Below, one piece after another: positions 17,250 to 25,548 of a stretch of DNA of 64,000 nucleotides. The position numbers and the translations under genes were made by a program. Positions within the stretch are counted from its first letter, which is position 1. Each line of letters opens with the position of its first letter. The notes beneath the pieces were generated by a model, which ran no database searches, was not told the origin of the DNA, and saw only the letters and a program-made list of their open reading frames with translations. The stretch is from Catenulispora acidiphila DSM 44928. GTDB lineage: Bacteria; Actinomycetota; Actinomycetes; Streptomycetales; Catenulisporaceae. The DNA lies in contig NC_013131.1 in NCBI RefSeq assembly GCF_000024025.1, positions 8,536,229-8,600,228 on the forward strand, written 5' to 3'.

Positions 17250-18554
17250 GTGGCGGGCGCGAACGAGTGGTCCAACTGGGCAGGCAACCAGACGGCGAAG
17301 GCGGCCAAGGTCGTCACCCCTCGGACCGCCTCCGAGGTCGTCGAGATCCTGCGCACCGCCGACAACGACGGGATGACGGTCAAGGCCGTCGGCTCCGGCC
17401 ACTCCTTCACCCCGGCCGCGGTGACCGACGGGGTCCTGGTCAAGCCGGACGGGCTGACCCGGCTCAAGCAGATCGACCGCGAGGCCGGCCTGGTCACCGT
17501 CGAGTCCGGGATGCCGCTGCACCAACTCAACGCCCTGCTGGCGGAGAACGGCCTGGCGCTCACCAATATGGGTGACATCCAGGTCCAGACGGTCGCCGGC
17601 GCGATCGGCACCGGCACGCACGGCACCGGCCGGGTCTCCGGCTCGATCGCGGCCCAGGTCGCGGCGCTGGAGCTGGTGCTGGCCAGCGGCGAGATGGTGA
17701 TCTGCTCCCCGACCGAGAACGCCGAGCTGTTCCAGGCCGCGCGCCTGGGCGTCGGGGCGGTCGGCTACGTCACCGCGGTGACGTTCCGCACCGAGCCCAC
17801 GTTCCTGCTCACGGCCCGCGAGGAGCCGATGAAGCTCGACGCGGTGCTGGACGGCTTCGACGACCTGGCCGACAGCAACGAGCACTTCGAGTTCTACTGG
17901 TTCCCCTACACGACCAGCACCAACATCAAGCGCAACAACCGCTCGACGGGCCCGGCGGCGCCGCTGTCCGGCTTCCGGCACTGGATGGACGACGAGTTCC
18001 TGTCCAACTCGGTGTTCGGCGCGGCGCAGCGGCTGGCCCGCACCGCCCCGCGGCTGACCAAGACGGTCTCGAAGGTCTCCGGCTCGGCGCTGTCCGCCCG
18101 CACCTACACCGACCGCTCGGACAAGGTGTTCACCTCGCCGCGGCGCGTGAAGTTCGTGGAGATGGAGTACGCAGTCCCGCGCACGGCGTTCGTGGCGGCC
18201 TTCCGCGAGGTCACCCAGCTGATCAACAGCTCGCACTGGAACGTCAACTTCCCGATCGAAGTGCGCGTGGTCCCCGGCGACGACCTGTGGCTGTCCACGG
18301 CGCACGGCCGCGACACCGCGTACATCGCCTGCCACATGTACCAGGGCACGCGCTTCGAGGAGTACTTCAAGGCGGTCGAGCAGGTCCTGACCGCCCACGA
18401 CGGCCGGCCGCACTGGGGCAAGATGCACACCCGCGACGCCGAGTACCTGGGCAAGACCTACCCGCGGTTCGAGGACTTTCTCGGAGTACGCGACCGGGTG
18501 GACCCGAAGCGGATGTTCGCCAACGAGTACACCCGGCGCGTGTTCGGAGACTGA
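17250..18554 (+). CDS. ALO-type FAD-linked oxidase (D-arabinono-1,4-lactone oxidase family)
   Basis: The 434-residue product has an N-terminal PCMH-type FAD-binding domain with VKAVGSGHSFTPAAVTDG and the GTGTHGTG loop, where some family members attach FAD to His. The C-terminal ALO domain ends with the diagnostic RPHWGKMHTRDAEYL and the tail VDPKRMFANEYTRRVFG. The family oxidises aldonolactones or alditols with O2 or another acceptor. Actinobacterial members include alditol oxidases and GULO-like enzymes, so the substrate is uncertain. The start is a GTG. Confidence 0.9.
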   Translation: MAGANEWSNWAGNQTAKAAKVVTPRTASEVVEILRTADNDGMTVKAVGSGHSFTPAAVTDGVLVKPDGLTRLKQIDREAGLVTVESGMPLHQLNALLAENGLALTNMGDIQVQTVAGAIGTGTHGTGRVSGSIAAQVAALELVLASGEMVICSPTENAELFQAARLGVGAVGYVTAVTFRTEPTFLLTAREEPMKLDAVLDGFDDLADSNEHFEFYWFPYTTSTNIKRNNRSTGPAAPLSGFRHWMDDEFLSNSVFGAAQRLARTAPRLTKTVSKVSGSALSARTYTDRSDKVFTSPRRVKFVEMEYAVPRTAFVAAFREVTQLINSSHWNVNFPIEVRVVPGDDLWLSTAHGRDTAYIACHMYQGTRFEEYFKAVEQVLTAHDGRPHWGKMHTRDAEYLGKTYPRFEDFLGVRDRVDPKRMFANEYTRRVFGD

Positions 18555-18590
18555 GGGACTACTACGCGGCGACCGGCACGGGAGCGGCGC

Positions 18591-18620
18591 CGGTCGGTGC
18601 CGGTCGGTGCCGGTCGGTGC
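18591..18620. repeat. Exact 10-base tandem repeat, three copies
   Basis: CGGTCGGTGC is repeated three times without change, in the spacer after the ALO gene. Just before it, GACCGGC and GCCGGTC form a 7-base inverted repeat that could act as a weak terminator for that gene. Confidence 0.9.
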
Positions 18621-18667
18621 CGAAAATGTGGCCTTCACCACGCGCAGGCAGGGAAAGCACGCTTGAT

Positions 18668-18735
18668 GTGAGACAACAGGTCCGCATCCCGGACGACAGT
18701 GGACGCTTCCGGGATGCGCTGCCAGGCTGATGGGC
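18668..18735 (+). promoter_or_regulatory. Conserved leader block upstream of sir, with 10-bp hairpin
   Basis: The sequence from GTGAGAC to the leader ATG shares GTCCGCATC and GGACGACAGTGGACG with the block before cysH at 25483-25548. The distance to the leader ATG is almost the same (68 against 66 bases). In this copy CGCATCCCGG (18683-18692) and CCGGGATGCG (18709-18718) form a perfect 10-base stem enclosing the conserved core. It may be a promoter, an operator or a 5' RNA structure. Confidence 0.6.
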
Positions 18736-18828
18736 ATGTCCCGTGCCGGAATCGCCCTCGTCTGTCGACGCCACGTCGACTACGGACGTCTGTCCAGCAT
18801 GGTCTGTATGGTCCGCACCGGGCTCTGA
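18736..18828 (+). CDS. Cysteine-containing leader peptide upstream of sir
   Basis: This is a 30-codon frame with MSRAGIALVCRRHVDYGRLS followed by SMVCMVRTGL. It is nearly identical in its first 25 residues to the peptide before cysH, and most base differences between the two are silent. Cys codons at positions 10 and 24 are the rarer TGT. Short leader peptides with an R-x-HVD core are found upstream of sulfur genes in actinomycetes, and Cys-rich uORFs act as attenuators in mycobacteria. The likely role is translation-coupled sensing of Cys-tRNA for the sir operon, which is inference here. Confidence 0.75.
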   Translation: MSRAGIALVCRRHVDYGRLSSMVCMVRTGL

Positions 18829-18903
18829 CCCGCGCTTTCAGCGGTTCGCGCTCAGGCGCTCTCCCTCCGGCCGTACGAACCTTCTTTAAAGGACACCCCC
18901 GAC

Positions 18904-20613
18904 ATGACCGTCACCGAGCCCACGCCTGCCCGCGTCAGCCGACCTCGCCAACAGCGCGGCGAGGGTCAGTGGGCCAAGGGCTACTTCACGCCGCTCAACG
19001 GCAACGAGCAGACCAAGAAGGACGACGACGGCCTGAACGTCCGGGCCCGTATCGAGAACGTCTACGCCTACCGCGGCTTCGACTCCATCGACGGCGGCGA
19101 CCTGCGCGGCCGCATGCGCTGGTGGGGTCTGTACACCCAGCGCCGCCCCGGGATCGACGGCGGCAAGACCGGCATCCTGGAGCCGGAGGACCTCGACGAC
19201 AAGTACTTCATGCTGCGGGTGCGCATCGACGGCGGCCGCCTGGACCTGGACCAGCTGCGCGCCGTGGCCGAGGTCTCGGAGAAGTACGCGCGCGGCACCG
19301 CCGACGTCACCGACCGGCAGAACATCCAGCTGCACTGGGTGCGGATCGAGGACGTCCCGGCGATCTGGCGGACGCTGGAGGGTGTCGGGCTGACCACCGC
19401 CGAGGCGTGCGGCGACGTGCCGCGCGTGATCCTCGGCTCGCCGGTCGCCGGCATCTCCGCCGCCGAGATCATCGACGGCACCCCGGCGATCGAGGAGATC
19501 TCGGAGCGCTACATCGGCAGCCCGGAGTTCTCCAACCTCCCGCGCAAGTTCAAGACCGCGATCAGCGGTCTGCAGGACGTGGTGCACGAGATCAACGACA
19601 TCTCCTTCGTCGGCGTGGTCCACCCCGAGCTCGGCCCGGGCTTCGACGTGTGGGTCGGCGGCGGCCTGTCGACCAACCCGCACTTCGCCAAGCGGCTCAA
19701 CGCCTTCGTGACGCTGGAGGAGGTCCCGGAGGTCTGGGCCGGCGTCTGCGGCATCTTCCGCGACTACGGCTACCGCCGCCTGCGCAGCCGCGCGCGCCTG
19801 AAGTTCCTGGTCGCCGACTGGGGCGCGGAGAAGTTCCGCGAAGTGCTGGAGACCGAGTACCTCAAGCGCGAGCTGTCCGACGGTCCCGCGCCGGAGCCGG
19901 CGCCGGCCTACGACCGCGACCACATCGGCGTGCACGTCCAGAAGGACGGCAACCACTACGTCGGCTTCGCCCCGCGCGTCGGGCGCGTCGACGGCGCGAC
20001 GCTGGCCAAGATCGCCGACCTCGCCGAGGCCGCGGGCTCGAACCGGGTCCGCACCACCGCCGAGCAGAAGCTGCTGATCCTGGACGTCGCCCCGGACCGG
20101 GTCGAGGAGCTGGTCAGCGCTCTGGAGGCGCTGGATCTGCAGGTCCGGCCCTCGGTGTTCCGCCGCTCCACGATGGCCTGCACCGGCATCGAGTTCTGCA
20201 AGCTGGCGATCGTGGAGACCAAGAAGAGCGCCTCGAACCTGATCGACGAGCTGGAGCGCCGGCTGCCGGACTTCGACCAGCCGCTGACGATCAACCTGAA
20301 CGGCTGCCCCAACTCCTGTGCCCGCATCCAGGTCGCCGACATCGGCCTGAAGGGCCAGCTGGTCCTGGACGAGCACGGCGAGCAGGTCGAGGGCTACCAG
20401 GTGCACCTCGGCGGCCACCTCGGGGCACAGACCAAGGACCCGAAGGACGTCGAGGACGGCGCGTTCGGCCGCAAGGTGCGCGGGCTGAAGGTGACGGCGG
20501 CGGCGCTGCCGGACTACGTCGAGCGCCTGGCGCGTCGGTTCCAGGAGCAGCGGCACGAGGACGAGACGTTCGCGCAGTGGACGGCGCGCGCGTCGGAGGC
20601 GGACCTGTCATGA
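18904..20613 (+). CDS. sir: Ferredoxin-dependent assimilatory sulfite reductase
   Basis: The 569-residue protein has the two ferredoxin-like and two siroheme domains of the nitrite/sulfite reductase family. The [4Fe-4S]-siroheme ligands are Cys426 and Cys432 (ACTGIEFCKL) and Cys468 and Cys472 (NGCPNSCAR). It should reduce sulfite to sulfide with six electrons from ferredoxin. Nitrite reductases share this fold, but neighbours in sulfur assimilation favour the sulfite enzyme. It sits 75 bases after a Cys leader peptide, and its stop overlaps the next ATG. In Streptomyces it leads the same operon as cysH; here cysH lies 5 kb away. Confidence 0.94.
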   Translation: MTVTEPTPARVSRPRQQRGEGQWAKGYFTPLNGNEQTKKDDDGLNVRARIENVYAYRGFDSIDGGDLRGRMRWWGLYTQRRPGIDGGKTGILEPEDLDDKYFMLRVRIDGGRLDLDQLRAVAEVSEKYARGTADVTDRQNIQLHWVRIEDVPAIWRTLEGVGLTTAEACGDVPRVILGSPVAGISAAEIIDGTPAIEEISERYIGSPEFSNLPRKFKTAISGLQDVVHEINDISFVGVVHPELGPGFDVWVGGGLSTNPHFAKRLNAFVTLEEVPEVWAGVCGIFRDYGYRRLRSRARLKFLVADWGAEKFREVLETEYLKRELSDGPAPEPAPAYDRDHIGVHVQKDGNHYVGFAPRVGRVDGATLAKIADLAEAAGSNRVRTTAEQKLLILDVAPDRVEELVSALEALDLQVRPSVFRRSTMACTGIEFCKLAIVETKKSASNLIDELERRLPDFDQPLTINLNGCPNSCARIQVADIGLKGQLVLDEHGEQVEGYQVHLGGHLGAQTKDPKDVEDGAFGRKVRGLKVTAAALPDYVERLARRFQEQRHEDETFAQWTARASEADLS

Positions 20614-20792
20614 GCGAGCGCGCGGCCCCGGCATACTGCCCCTACTGCGGCGACGAGGATCTGCGCCCGGAGGAGGGCGGTCACCGCCGGTGGTCGTGCC
20701 AGTCGTGCCGCCGGGTCTTCGAGGTCGCGTTCGTCGGCCTGCTGGCGGCCCGGCCGCCGGATGATGCTCGAAATTCCACATCCAGACCCTGA
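20610..20792 (+). CDS. Small zinc-ribbon protein coupled to sir
   Basis: This 60-residue protein overlaps the sir stop in an ATGA. It carries two Cys pairs, CPYCGDEDL and WSCQSCRRVFEV, spaced like a rubredoxin-type zinc ribbon. A short protein in the same position follows sir in Streptomyces sulfur clusters (from memory). It may help Sir folding, electron delivery or siroheme insertion, but no function has been shown to my knowledge. The last 15 residues are polar and variable. Confidence 0.8.
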   Translation: MSERAAPAYCPYCGDEDLRPEEGGHRRWSCQSCRRVFEVAFVGLLAARPPDDARNSTSRP

Positions 20793-20883
20793 CAAAAGAA
20801 TACTAAAGATACCTTCAAAGGCTCTCCCAAAAGCGGCTATAAGAGATCACAATGGTCTGTGAAAGCCCCATAAGGAGCCGCCT

Positions 20884-21864
20884 GTGACCATCTTCGGACC
20901 GGACATATCGTCCTACCAGAGCGGGCTAGTCCTGTCCCGGCTCTCGGACGCCGCGTTCATCATCGCGAAGACGACCGAAGGCACCTACTACACCGATGCC
21001 GACTATCAGGCCTGGCGCAGCCAGGCCTCAGCACTCGGCAGACCGTTCATCTGGTACCACTTCCTGTCCGGGGAGAGCGCCGCGTCTCAGGCCGCGCACA
21101 CAGCGGCCAACATCGGAGACCGCTCCCTGCCGGGCATGCTCGACGCCGAGCCGGCGGGCTCGTACTCCCCGTCCCTGGCCCAGATCGTCGCCTACGTCGA
21201 CGCCGCTCTCGCCGCGGGACTCAACCTGCGTCTGGTCTATCTGCCCCGGTGGTACTGGCAGCAGATGGGCTCGCCGAACCTGTCCGAACTCTCCGACCGG
21301 GGCGTCTCGCTGGTCTCCTCGTCCTACCCGGGCGGCTCCGGCGGCCCGGGCAGCATCTATCCCGGGGACGACGCGGCCGGATGGCAGGCCTACGGCGGGA
21401 TGACACCCCTGATCTACCAGTTCACGAACCAGGCGTCCGACGGCGGACAGCAGCTGGACTACAACGCGTTCCGGGGCACGGCCGCACAACTGGTCACCGC
21501 ACTGGGCCCCACCCATGTTTTGGAGGACGACACCATGCCCGCATTCGCCACCGGTGAGATCACCCCCGGCGCCGGCGCCGTGACGATGGTGCTGCCGCCG
21601 CCGGCGAACTACGGCGCCGCCGGCTGGGGCAACGTCTGGTTCAGCCTGGGCGCCGACTTCGGCACGGCGACCGTCCGGGTCGCCATCTTCACCCACGGCC
21701 AGGGCTGGTCGCACATCTACGAGGACGTGGTGGTCGACGCCGCCGCCGATCGGGTGAACCCCTTCGGCGGACCGCTGCCGACCGCCGTGCAGAAGATCAG
21801 CGTGACACGGAGGGGGAACCCGAACGTGCCGCTCGCCTACCTGGTCGAGGCAGTGCAGCGGTAA
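20884..21864 (+). CDS. GH25 lysozyme-like protein with C-terminal beta domain
   Basis: This 326-residue protein starts with a GTG preceded by AAGGAG. Residues 1-215 form a GH25 muramidase-type barrel: FGPDISSYQ with the N-terminal Asp, FIIAKTTEGTYY, FIWYHFLSGES, the catalytic-site strand GMLDAEP, and the closing YQFTNQASDGGQQLDYNAF. About 110 further residues form a strand-rich domain of unknown role. No signal peptide is seen, so export would need another route. The upstream spacer is A-rich for this genome. The gene begins the block that separates sir from cysH. Confidence 0.85.
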   Translation: MTIFGPDISSYQSGLVLSRLSDAAFIIAKTTEGTYYTDADYQAWRSQASALGRPFIWYHFLSGESAASQAAHTAANIGDRSLPGMLDAEPAGSYSPSLAQIVAYVDAALAAGLNLRLVYLPRWYWQQMGSPNLSELSDRGVSLVSSSYPGGSGGPGSIYPGDDAAGWQAYGGMTPLIYQFTNQASDGGQQLDYNAFRGTAAQLVTALGPTHVLEDDTMPAFATGEITPGAGAVTMVLPPPANYGAAGWGNVWFSLGADFGTATVRVAIFTHGQGWSHIYEDVVVDAAADRVNPFGGPLPTAVQKISVTRRGNPNVPLAYLVEAVQR

Positions 21865-21893
21865 GCCGCTGGGCACCCGCGATCTCAGCCCTC

Positions 21894-21924
21894 AGCCTCA
21901 GCCCTCAGCCCTCGGGCTGAGGCT
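21894..21924. terminator. Bidirectional hairpin between convergent genes
   Basis: AGCCTCAGCCC (21894-21904) and GGGCTGAGGCT (21914-21924) form a perfect 11-base stem with a 9-base loop. The stop codon of the leftward gene lies in the loop. It is preceded by further CTCAGCC repeats. No T-run is present, as is usual in high-GC genomes. Confidence 0.65.
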
Positions 21925-22690
21925 CGACGGGCGCACCCAGGTCCGCTCGCGGCGGCAGCACGGCGCCGCCCGACACCGACAGCTCCTCCCCCGCCGGTTC
22001 CAACTGCCGCTCCGTGTGCCGCTCCGACTGCGCCGGGACAGTCAGGGTCGGCATATCAGCCGACTCCGACGGCGCGAGCGCAGCGTCCCCATCGGGCTCG
22101 TGCGCGCTGAGAGCCTGCCGCGGGACGGCCTCGCCGCACACCTCGACATCGTGCAGCCGCGCGGTGGCGATCAGGCTCTGCCGCACCTCCGGCCAGGTCG
22201 CCATGGCCAGCGCCGCGAACACCCCGGCCTGGACCGACTTCTCCCGCCCGAACGCGCCGCGGTAGACGACCTCGCTGACCACGTCGCCGCCGCGGGCCTT
22301 CGTCAGCCGCGGCGCCGCGAACTCCCCGAGCAGCGCCATCGCGTGGTCCACCACCCACTTGCGGCCCGGAACCGGCGGCAGCATGTGCCGGATCCGCTCC
22401 GCCTCGCGCGCCATCGCCTTGTCCGAGACCACCTCGACCAGGTCGCGCACGACCAGCCGGACGGTCTTGGCCCAGGGCACGTCCTCGCCGTCGAAGGCCA
22501 TGTGATCGGGCCCGACGGCGACCTCGCCGTAGCGGTCGAGCAAGCCCAGCGGCTTCAGGGCGAGCGAAGGGAGATCGGTCCGGTGGCGCAGATACGCCGC
22601 GAGCGACATCTCCCACAGGGCGGTCGCCGGCACGGCCGGCATCAGGATCTTTGGTGTCTTCTGGTCCCCCACGCGGCTTACTCTAGCCAT
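21905..22690 (-). CDS. Hypothetical protein, divergent from the pyruvate oxidase-like gene
   Basis: From the ATG at 22690 the product has about 261 residues. A GTG at 22672 is an equally plausible start, and neither has a clear ribosome site. Recognisable segments are ILMPAVPATALWEMSLAAYL, RHRTDLPSLALKPLGLLDRY and SEVVYRGAFGREKSVQAGVF. The last 80 residues are polar and Pro/Glu-rich. I do not recognise a family and see no membrane helix or catalytic motif. The starts of this gene and the next lie only 34 bases apart, so their promoters overlap. Confidence 0.7.
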   Translation of the reverse strand: MARVSRVGDQKTPKILMPAVPATALWEMSLAAYLRHRTDLPSLALKPLGLLDRYGEVAVGPDHMAFDGEDVPWAKTVRLVVRDLVEVVSDKAMAREAERIRHMLPPVPGRKWVVDHAMALLGEFAAPRLTKARGGDVVSEVVYRGAFGREKSVQAGVFAALAMATWPEVRQSLIATARLHDVEVCGEAVPRQALSAHEPDGDAALAPSESADMPTLTVPAQSERHTERQLEPAGEELSVSGGAVLPPRADLGAPVEPQPEG

Positions 22691-22723
22691 CCGCACACGG
22701 GAGCCCTCCCCGAGACTTGCGGC

Positions 22724-24454
22724 ATGCCTACTGTCGCGGACGTGCTGTGGAAGATGCTCGCCGACGCCGGGGTGCGGCGGTGCTACGGCATCGTCGGCGA
22801 TGCTCTGAACCCGGCGATCGATGCGCTGCGGCGAGCCGGCGACATCGAGTTCGTGCATGTCCGGCACGAGGAGTGGGGCGTGTTCGCGGCGGTCGCGGAG
22901 GCGAAGATGTCGGGGCGGCCGGTAGCGGTGTGCGGAACCGCCGGACCCGGTGTGAGCCACCTGATCAACGGACTGCTCGACGCCCGCAAGGAGGGCGCCC
23001 CGGTGATCGCGATCGCCGGCGACGTCGAGACCGCCATCATGGACACAGACGGTCTGGAAGAGCTGAACCCTTATACGTTCTTCAGCGTGGCGTCTCTCTA
23101 TACAGGGCGCCTAGTAGACCCCCAGCAGCTGCGTCCGATCGTTACCTCCGCGATCACCACCGCTCTGACCGAACTGGGTCCGACCGTCATCTCGCTGCCC
23201 GGCGATGTGGCGGCAGCGGACGCGCCAGACGTTCCGACGCATATCGCGCTGCCGAGCACGACTACCGGTCCCGCGCCCGACAAGGACATCGCGCAGTTGG
23301 CGGACATCATCAACGCCGCCAAGACGGTCGCCATCTTCGGCGGCGAAGGCTGTCAGAACGCGCGGGAACAGGTCCGTGCCCTCTCAGACATACTGAACGC
23401 GCCCGTCGGCTACAGCTTCAAGGGCAAGCAGTGGCTGGAGTACGACAACCCGCACGCGGTCGGCATGACCGGGCTGCTCGGCTATGGCGGCTGCTGGGAA
23501 GCGGTGAACCACGCCGACGTACTCCTGATGCTGGGTACGGACTTCCCCTTCCCGCAGTTCCTCCCGCACAGCGGAGTGAAGGTGGTCCAGGTGGACCGCG
23601 ACGGACGCCGCCTAGGCCGCCGCGTCCCACTGGAGCACGGACTGGTCGGCGATGTCGGCGCCACCCTGGACCGACTCCTCCCGCAACTGTCGCCGAAGAC
23701 GGACGACGCCTTCCTGCGTAAGTGCTTGAAGAAGACCGAGGAGTTCGACAAGCAGCTGCAGCACTACGTCGAGCGCGGCCCGGCGCTTAAGCAGATCCGC
23801 CCCGAGTACCTGACCGCCACTTTGGACCGGCTCGCCCCCGAAGAAGCGGTCTTCACCGTAGACACCGGCACAGCGTGCATCTGGGCTGCGCACTATCTGC
23901 ACCTCGGCCCTAAGCGCCACCTGTTCGGCAGCCTCACATGGGCCTCGATGGCCAGCGCCTCCCCGAACGCGTTCGGCGCCAAGATGGCCTTCCCGGACCG
24001 CGCGGCGATCGCGCTGTGCGGCGACGGCGGCTTCACGATGCTAGGCCTCGGCGACCTCCTCACGGAGGTGCAGCACAAGGCCGAGATCGTCCACGTGATC
24101 CTGAACAACGGCAAGCTCGACTTCGTCTGGATCGAGATGCAGGAGGCCGGGCTCCAGCCGTGGGGCGTCGACTTCCAGAACCCCGACTTCGCCAAGGTCG
24201 GCGAGGCGCTCGGTGCCAAGGGCATCCGGATCGAGCGCCCCGCGGACCTGGAACAGGGACTCAAAGAAGCGTTGAACCACCGTGGCGGTCCCGTAGTGGT
24301 CGACGTAGTAGTCGATCCCTATGCGTTGGCGCTACCCGCACACACTCCGGCGGCCACCGTTAAGGGATTCACGCTCAGCGTCGCTAAGCAGGCGCTGAGC
24401 GGACACCTCGGAGACGTCGTCAAGGAAGCGACGCACAACGCGCGCCTACTCTGA
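22724..24454 (+). CDS. poxB: Thiamine-pyrophosphate enzyme, pyruvate oxidase/quinone dehydrogenase type
   Basis: This 576-residue protein has the three-domain TPP enzyme layout. The N-terminal Pyr domain contains CYGIVGDALNPAIDALRR and the catalytic Glu in FVHVRHEEWG. A central Rossmann-like domain follows. The C-terminal PP domain has the TPP motif GDGGFTMLGLGDLLTEVQ ending in LNNGKLDF. The best match by pattern is pyruvate dehydrogenase (quinone)/pyruvate oxidase, giving acetate from pyruvate, but acetolactate synthase-like or oxalyl-CoA relatives cannot be fully excluded. It converges on the LLM gene, and a perfect 14-base palindrome (CTCTGAGCTCAGAG, 24449-24462) spans both stops. Confidence 0.88.
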   Translation: MPTVADVLWKMLADAGVRRCYGIVGDALNPAIDALRRAGDIEFVHVRHEEWGVFAAVAEAKMSGRPVAVCGTAGPGVSHLINGLLDARKEGAPVIAIAGDVETAIMDTDGLEELNPYTFFSVASLYTGRLVDPQQLRPIVTSAITTALTELGPTVISLPGDVAAADAPDVPTHIALPSTTTGPAPDKDIAQLADIINAAKTVAIFGGEGCQNAREQVRALSDILNAPVGYSFKGKQWLEYDNPHAVGMTGLLGYGGCWEAVNHADVLLMLGTDFPFPQFLPHSGVKVVQVDRDGRRLGRRVPLEHGLVGDVGATLDRLLPQLSPKTDDAFLRKCLKKTEEFDKQLQHYVERGPALKQIRPEYLTATLDRLAPEEAVFTVDTGTACIWAAHYLHLGPKRHLFGSLTWASMASASPNAFGAKMAFPDRAAIALCGDGGFTMLGLGDLLTEVQHKAEIVHVILNNGKLDFVWIEMQEAGLQPWGVDFQNPDFAKVGEALGAKGIRIERPADLEQGLKEALNHRGGPVVVDVVVDPYALALPAHTPAATVKGFTLSVAKQALSGHLGDVVKEATHNARLL

Positions 24455-24456
24455 GC

Positions 24457-25305
24457 TCAGAGCGCTTCCGCGAGCCGATCGACCTGACCCGGATCGGCGC
24501 CGTAGCAGTAGAGCATGACCTCGTCGACGCCGAGATCGGCGTACTGCGCGATGGTCTGCCGGATCGCCGCCTCGGTGGTGAGCATGCCGGCGACCATCTG
24601 ATCCGCACGGTCGCCGGCGAAGCGGTAGTAGGCGGCCATGGCGGTGCGCGCGTCGTCGACGACGATCTGCGGACCGAGCGCGGCGTTCGCCTGGGCGACG
24701 ATCCGAGGCACGCCCGACCGGCCGGCCTCGGCCCAGGATCGGTGGACGGTGTCGATCAGCGATCCGATCCACGACGGCGGCGCGGCGGCGAGGAATCCGT
24801 CGCCGAAACGCGCGACGCGTTTCAGGGCCGCCGGCTGGAAACCACCGAACAACACCTGAGGACCGCCTGCGCGGTACGGCAGCGGTCCGATCGGCCCGAC
24901 CGTGTCGCTATAGGGCGCACCGGACCAGATCTTCTGCATGACGGCCATCTGCCGGTCCAGGAGACGTCCTCTGGTGCGCAGATCTGTGCCGGCTGCTTCG
25001 TGGTCGTCCTCGCGACCGCCGACACCCAGCCCGAGGACGAACCGGCCCTCGCTGATCCGGTCGAGAGTGGCGGCTTGCTTGGCCAACAGGACCGGATCAC
25101 GCAGCGGAGCCAGCAGGACTTCGGTTTGCAGCCGGATGCGGCGGGTCGCGCCGGCCAGCACGGACAGGGCGATCAGTGGCTCGGGGTTGTCATAGACAAG
25201 CCGGTCGAGCAGACCGAGGGTGGTGAACGGTCCGGTGTCAGCAGCGCGGGCCCAGTCGAGCAACAGCTCGGGGGCGCTGATGGGCAGACCGATTCCGACT
25301 TCCAT
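24457..25305 (-). CDS. LLM class F420/flavin-dependent oxidoreductase
   Basis: The 282-residue protein follows the luciferase-like monooxygenase barrel: MEVGIGLPISAPELLLDWAR, AGATRRIRLQTEVLLAPLRD, AATLDRISEGRFVLGLGVGG and QVLFGGFQPAALKRVARFGD. Such proteins use FMN or F420 to oxidise or reduce diverse substrates, which cannot be predicted here. The ATG at 25305 is supported by a purine-rich GGAGAACC region downstream of the leader-side spacer only weakly. It ends the inserted block before the second sulfur leader. Confidence 0.88.
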   Translation of the reverse strand: MEVGIGLPISAPELLLDWARAADTGPFTTLGLLDRLVYDNPEPLIALSVLAGATRRIRLQTEVLLAPLRDPVLLAKQAATLDRISEGRFVLGLGVGGREDDHEAAGTDLRTRGRLLDRQMAVMQKIWSGAPYSDTVGPIGPLPYRAGGPQVLFGGFQPAALKRVARFGDGFLAAAPPSWIGSLIDTVHRSWAEAGRSGVPRIVAQANAALGPQIVVDDARTAMAAYYRFAGDRADQMVAGMLTTEAAIRQTIAQYADLGVDEVMLYCYGADPGQVDRLAEAL

Positions 25306-25482
25306 GGGAGAACCTCCGTGAGGGCACGATGAATCGATGCCGCCCTCTCCAGGACCTCGGCGAGGCGAGGCGCGGGCTCCCGTTCTGCGGCGTTCGTGCT
25401 GAGGAGCTCCCTGTCGGAGTAACGGCAGCCTAAAACGCGATCCTCCGCCGGTACAAACCGTTTTCGGCGCCCCGAAGTGGCG

Positions 25483-25548
25483 TGAGACACACAGTCCGCA
25501 TCATGGACGACAGTGGACGACCCGCGGACCGCGTGCGACTCTCTAGTC
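25483..25548 (+). promoter_or_regulatory. Second copy of the conserved leader block, upstream of cysH
   Basis: GTGAGAC, GTCCGCATC and GGACGACAGTGGACG are shared with 18668-18735 in the same order and spacing. The 10-base stem of the first copy is not conserved. Instead GTCCGC and GCGGAC flank the same core as a 6-base inverted repeat, which suggests that a stem around the core is what is kept. Confidence 0.55.

Noticed and set aside
22016..22723. Upstream extension of the pyruvate oxidase-like gene
   Set aside because: The extra 236 codons overlap the divergent hypothetical gene, and the family's N-terminus begins at 22724.
24449..24462. Perfect 14-base palindrome as an operator
   Set aside because: It spans the stop codons of two convergent genes, where an operator is unlikely. 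It may act as a minimal terminator or be chance.
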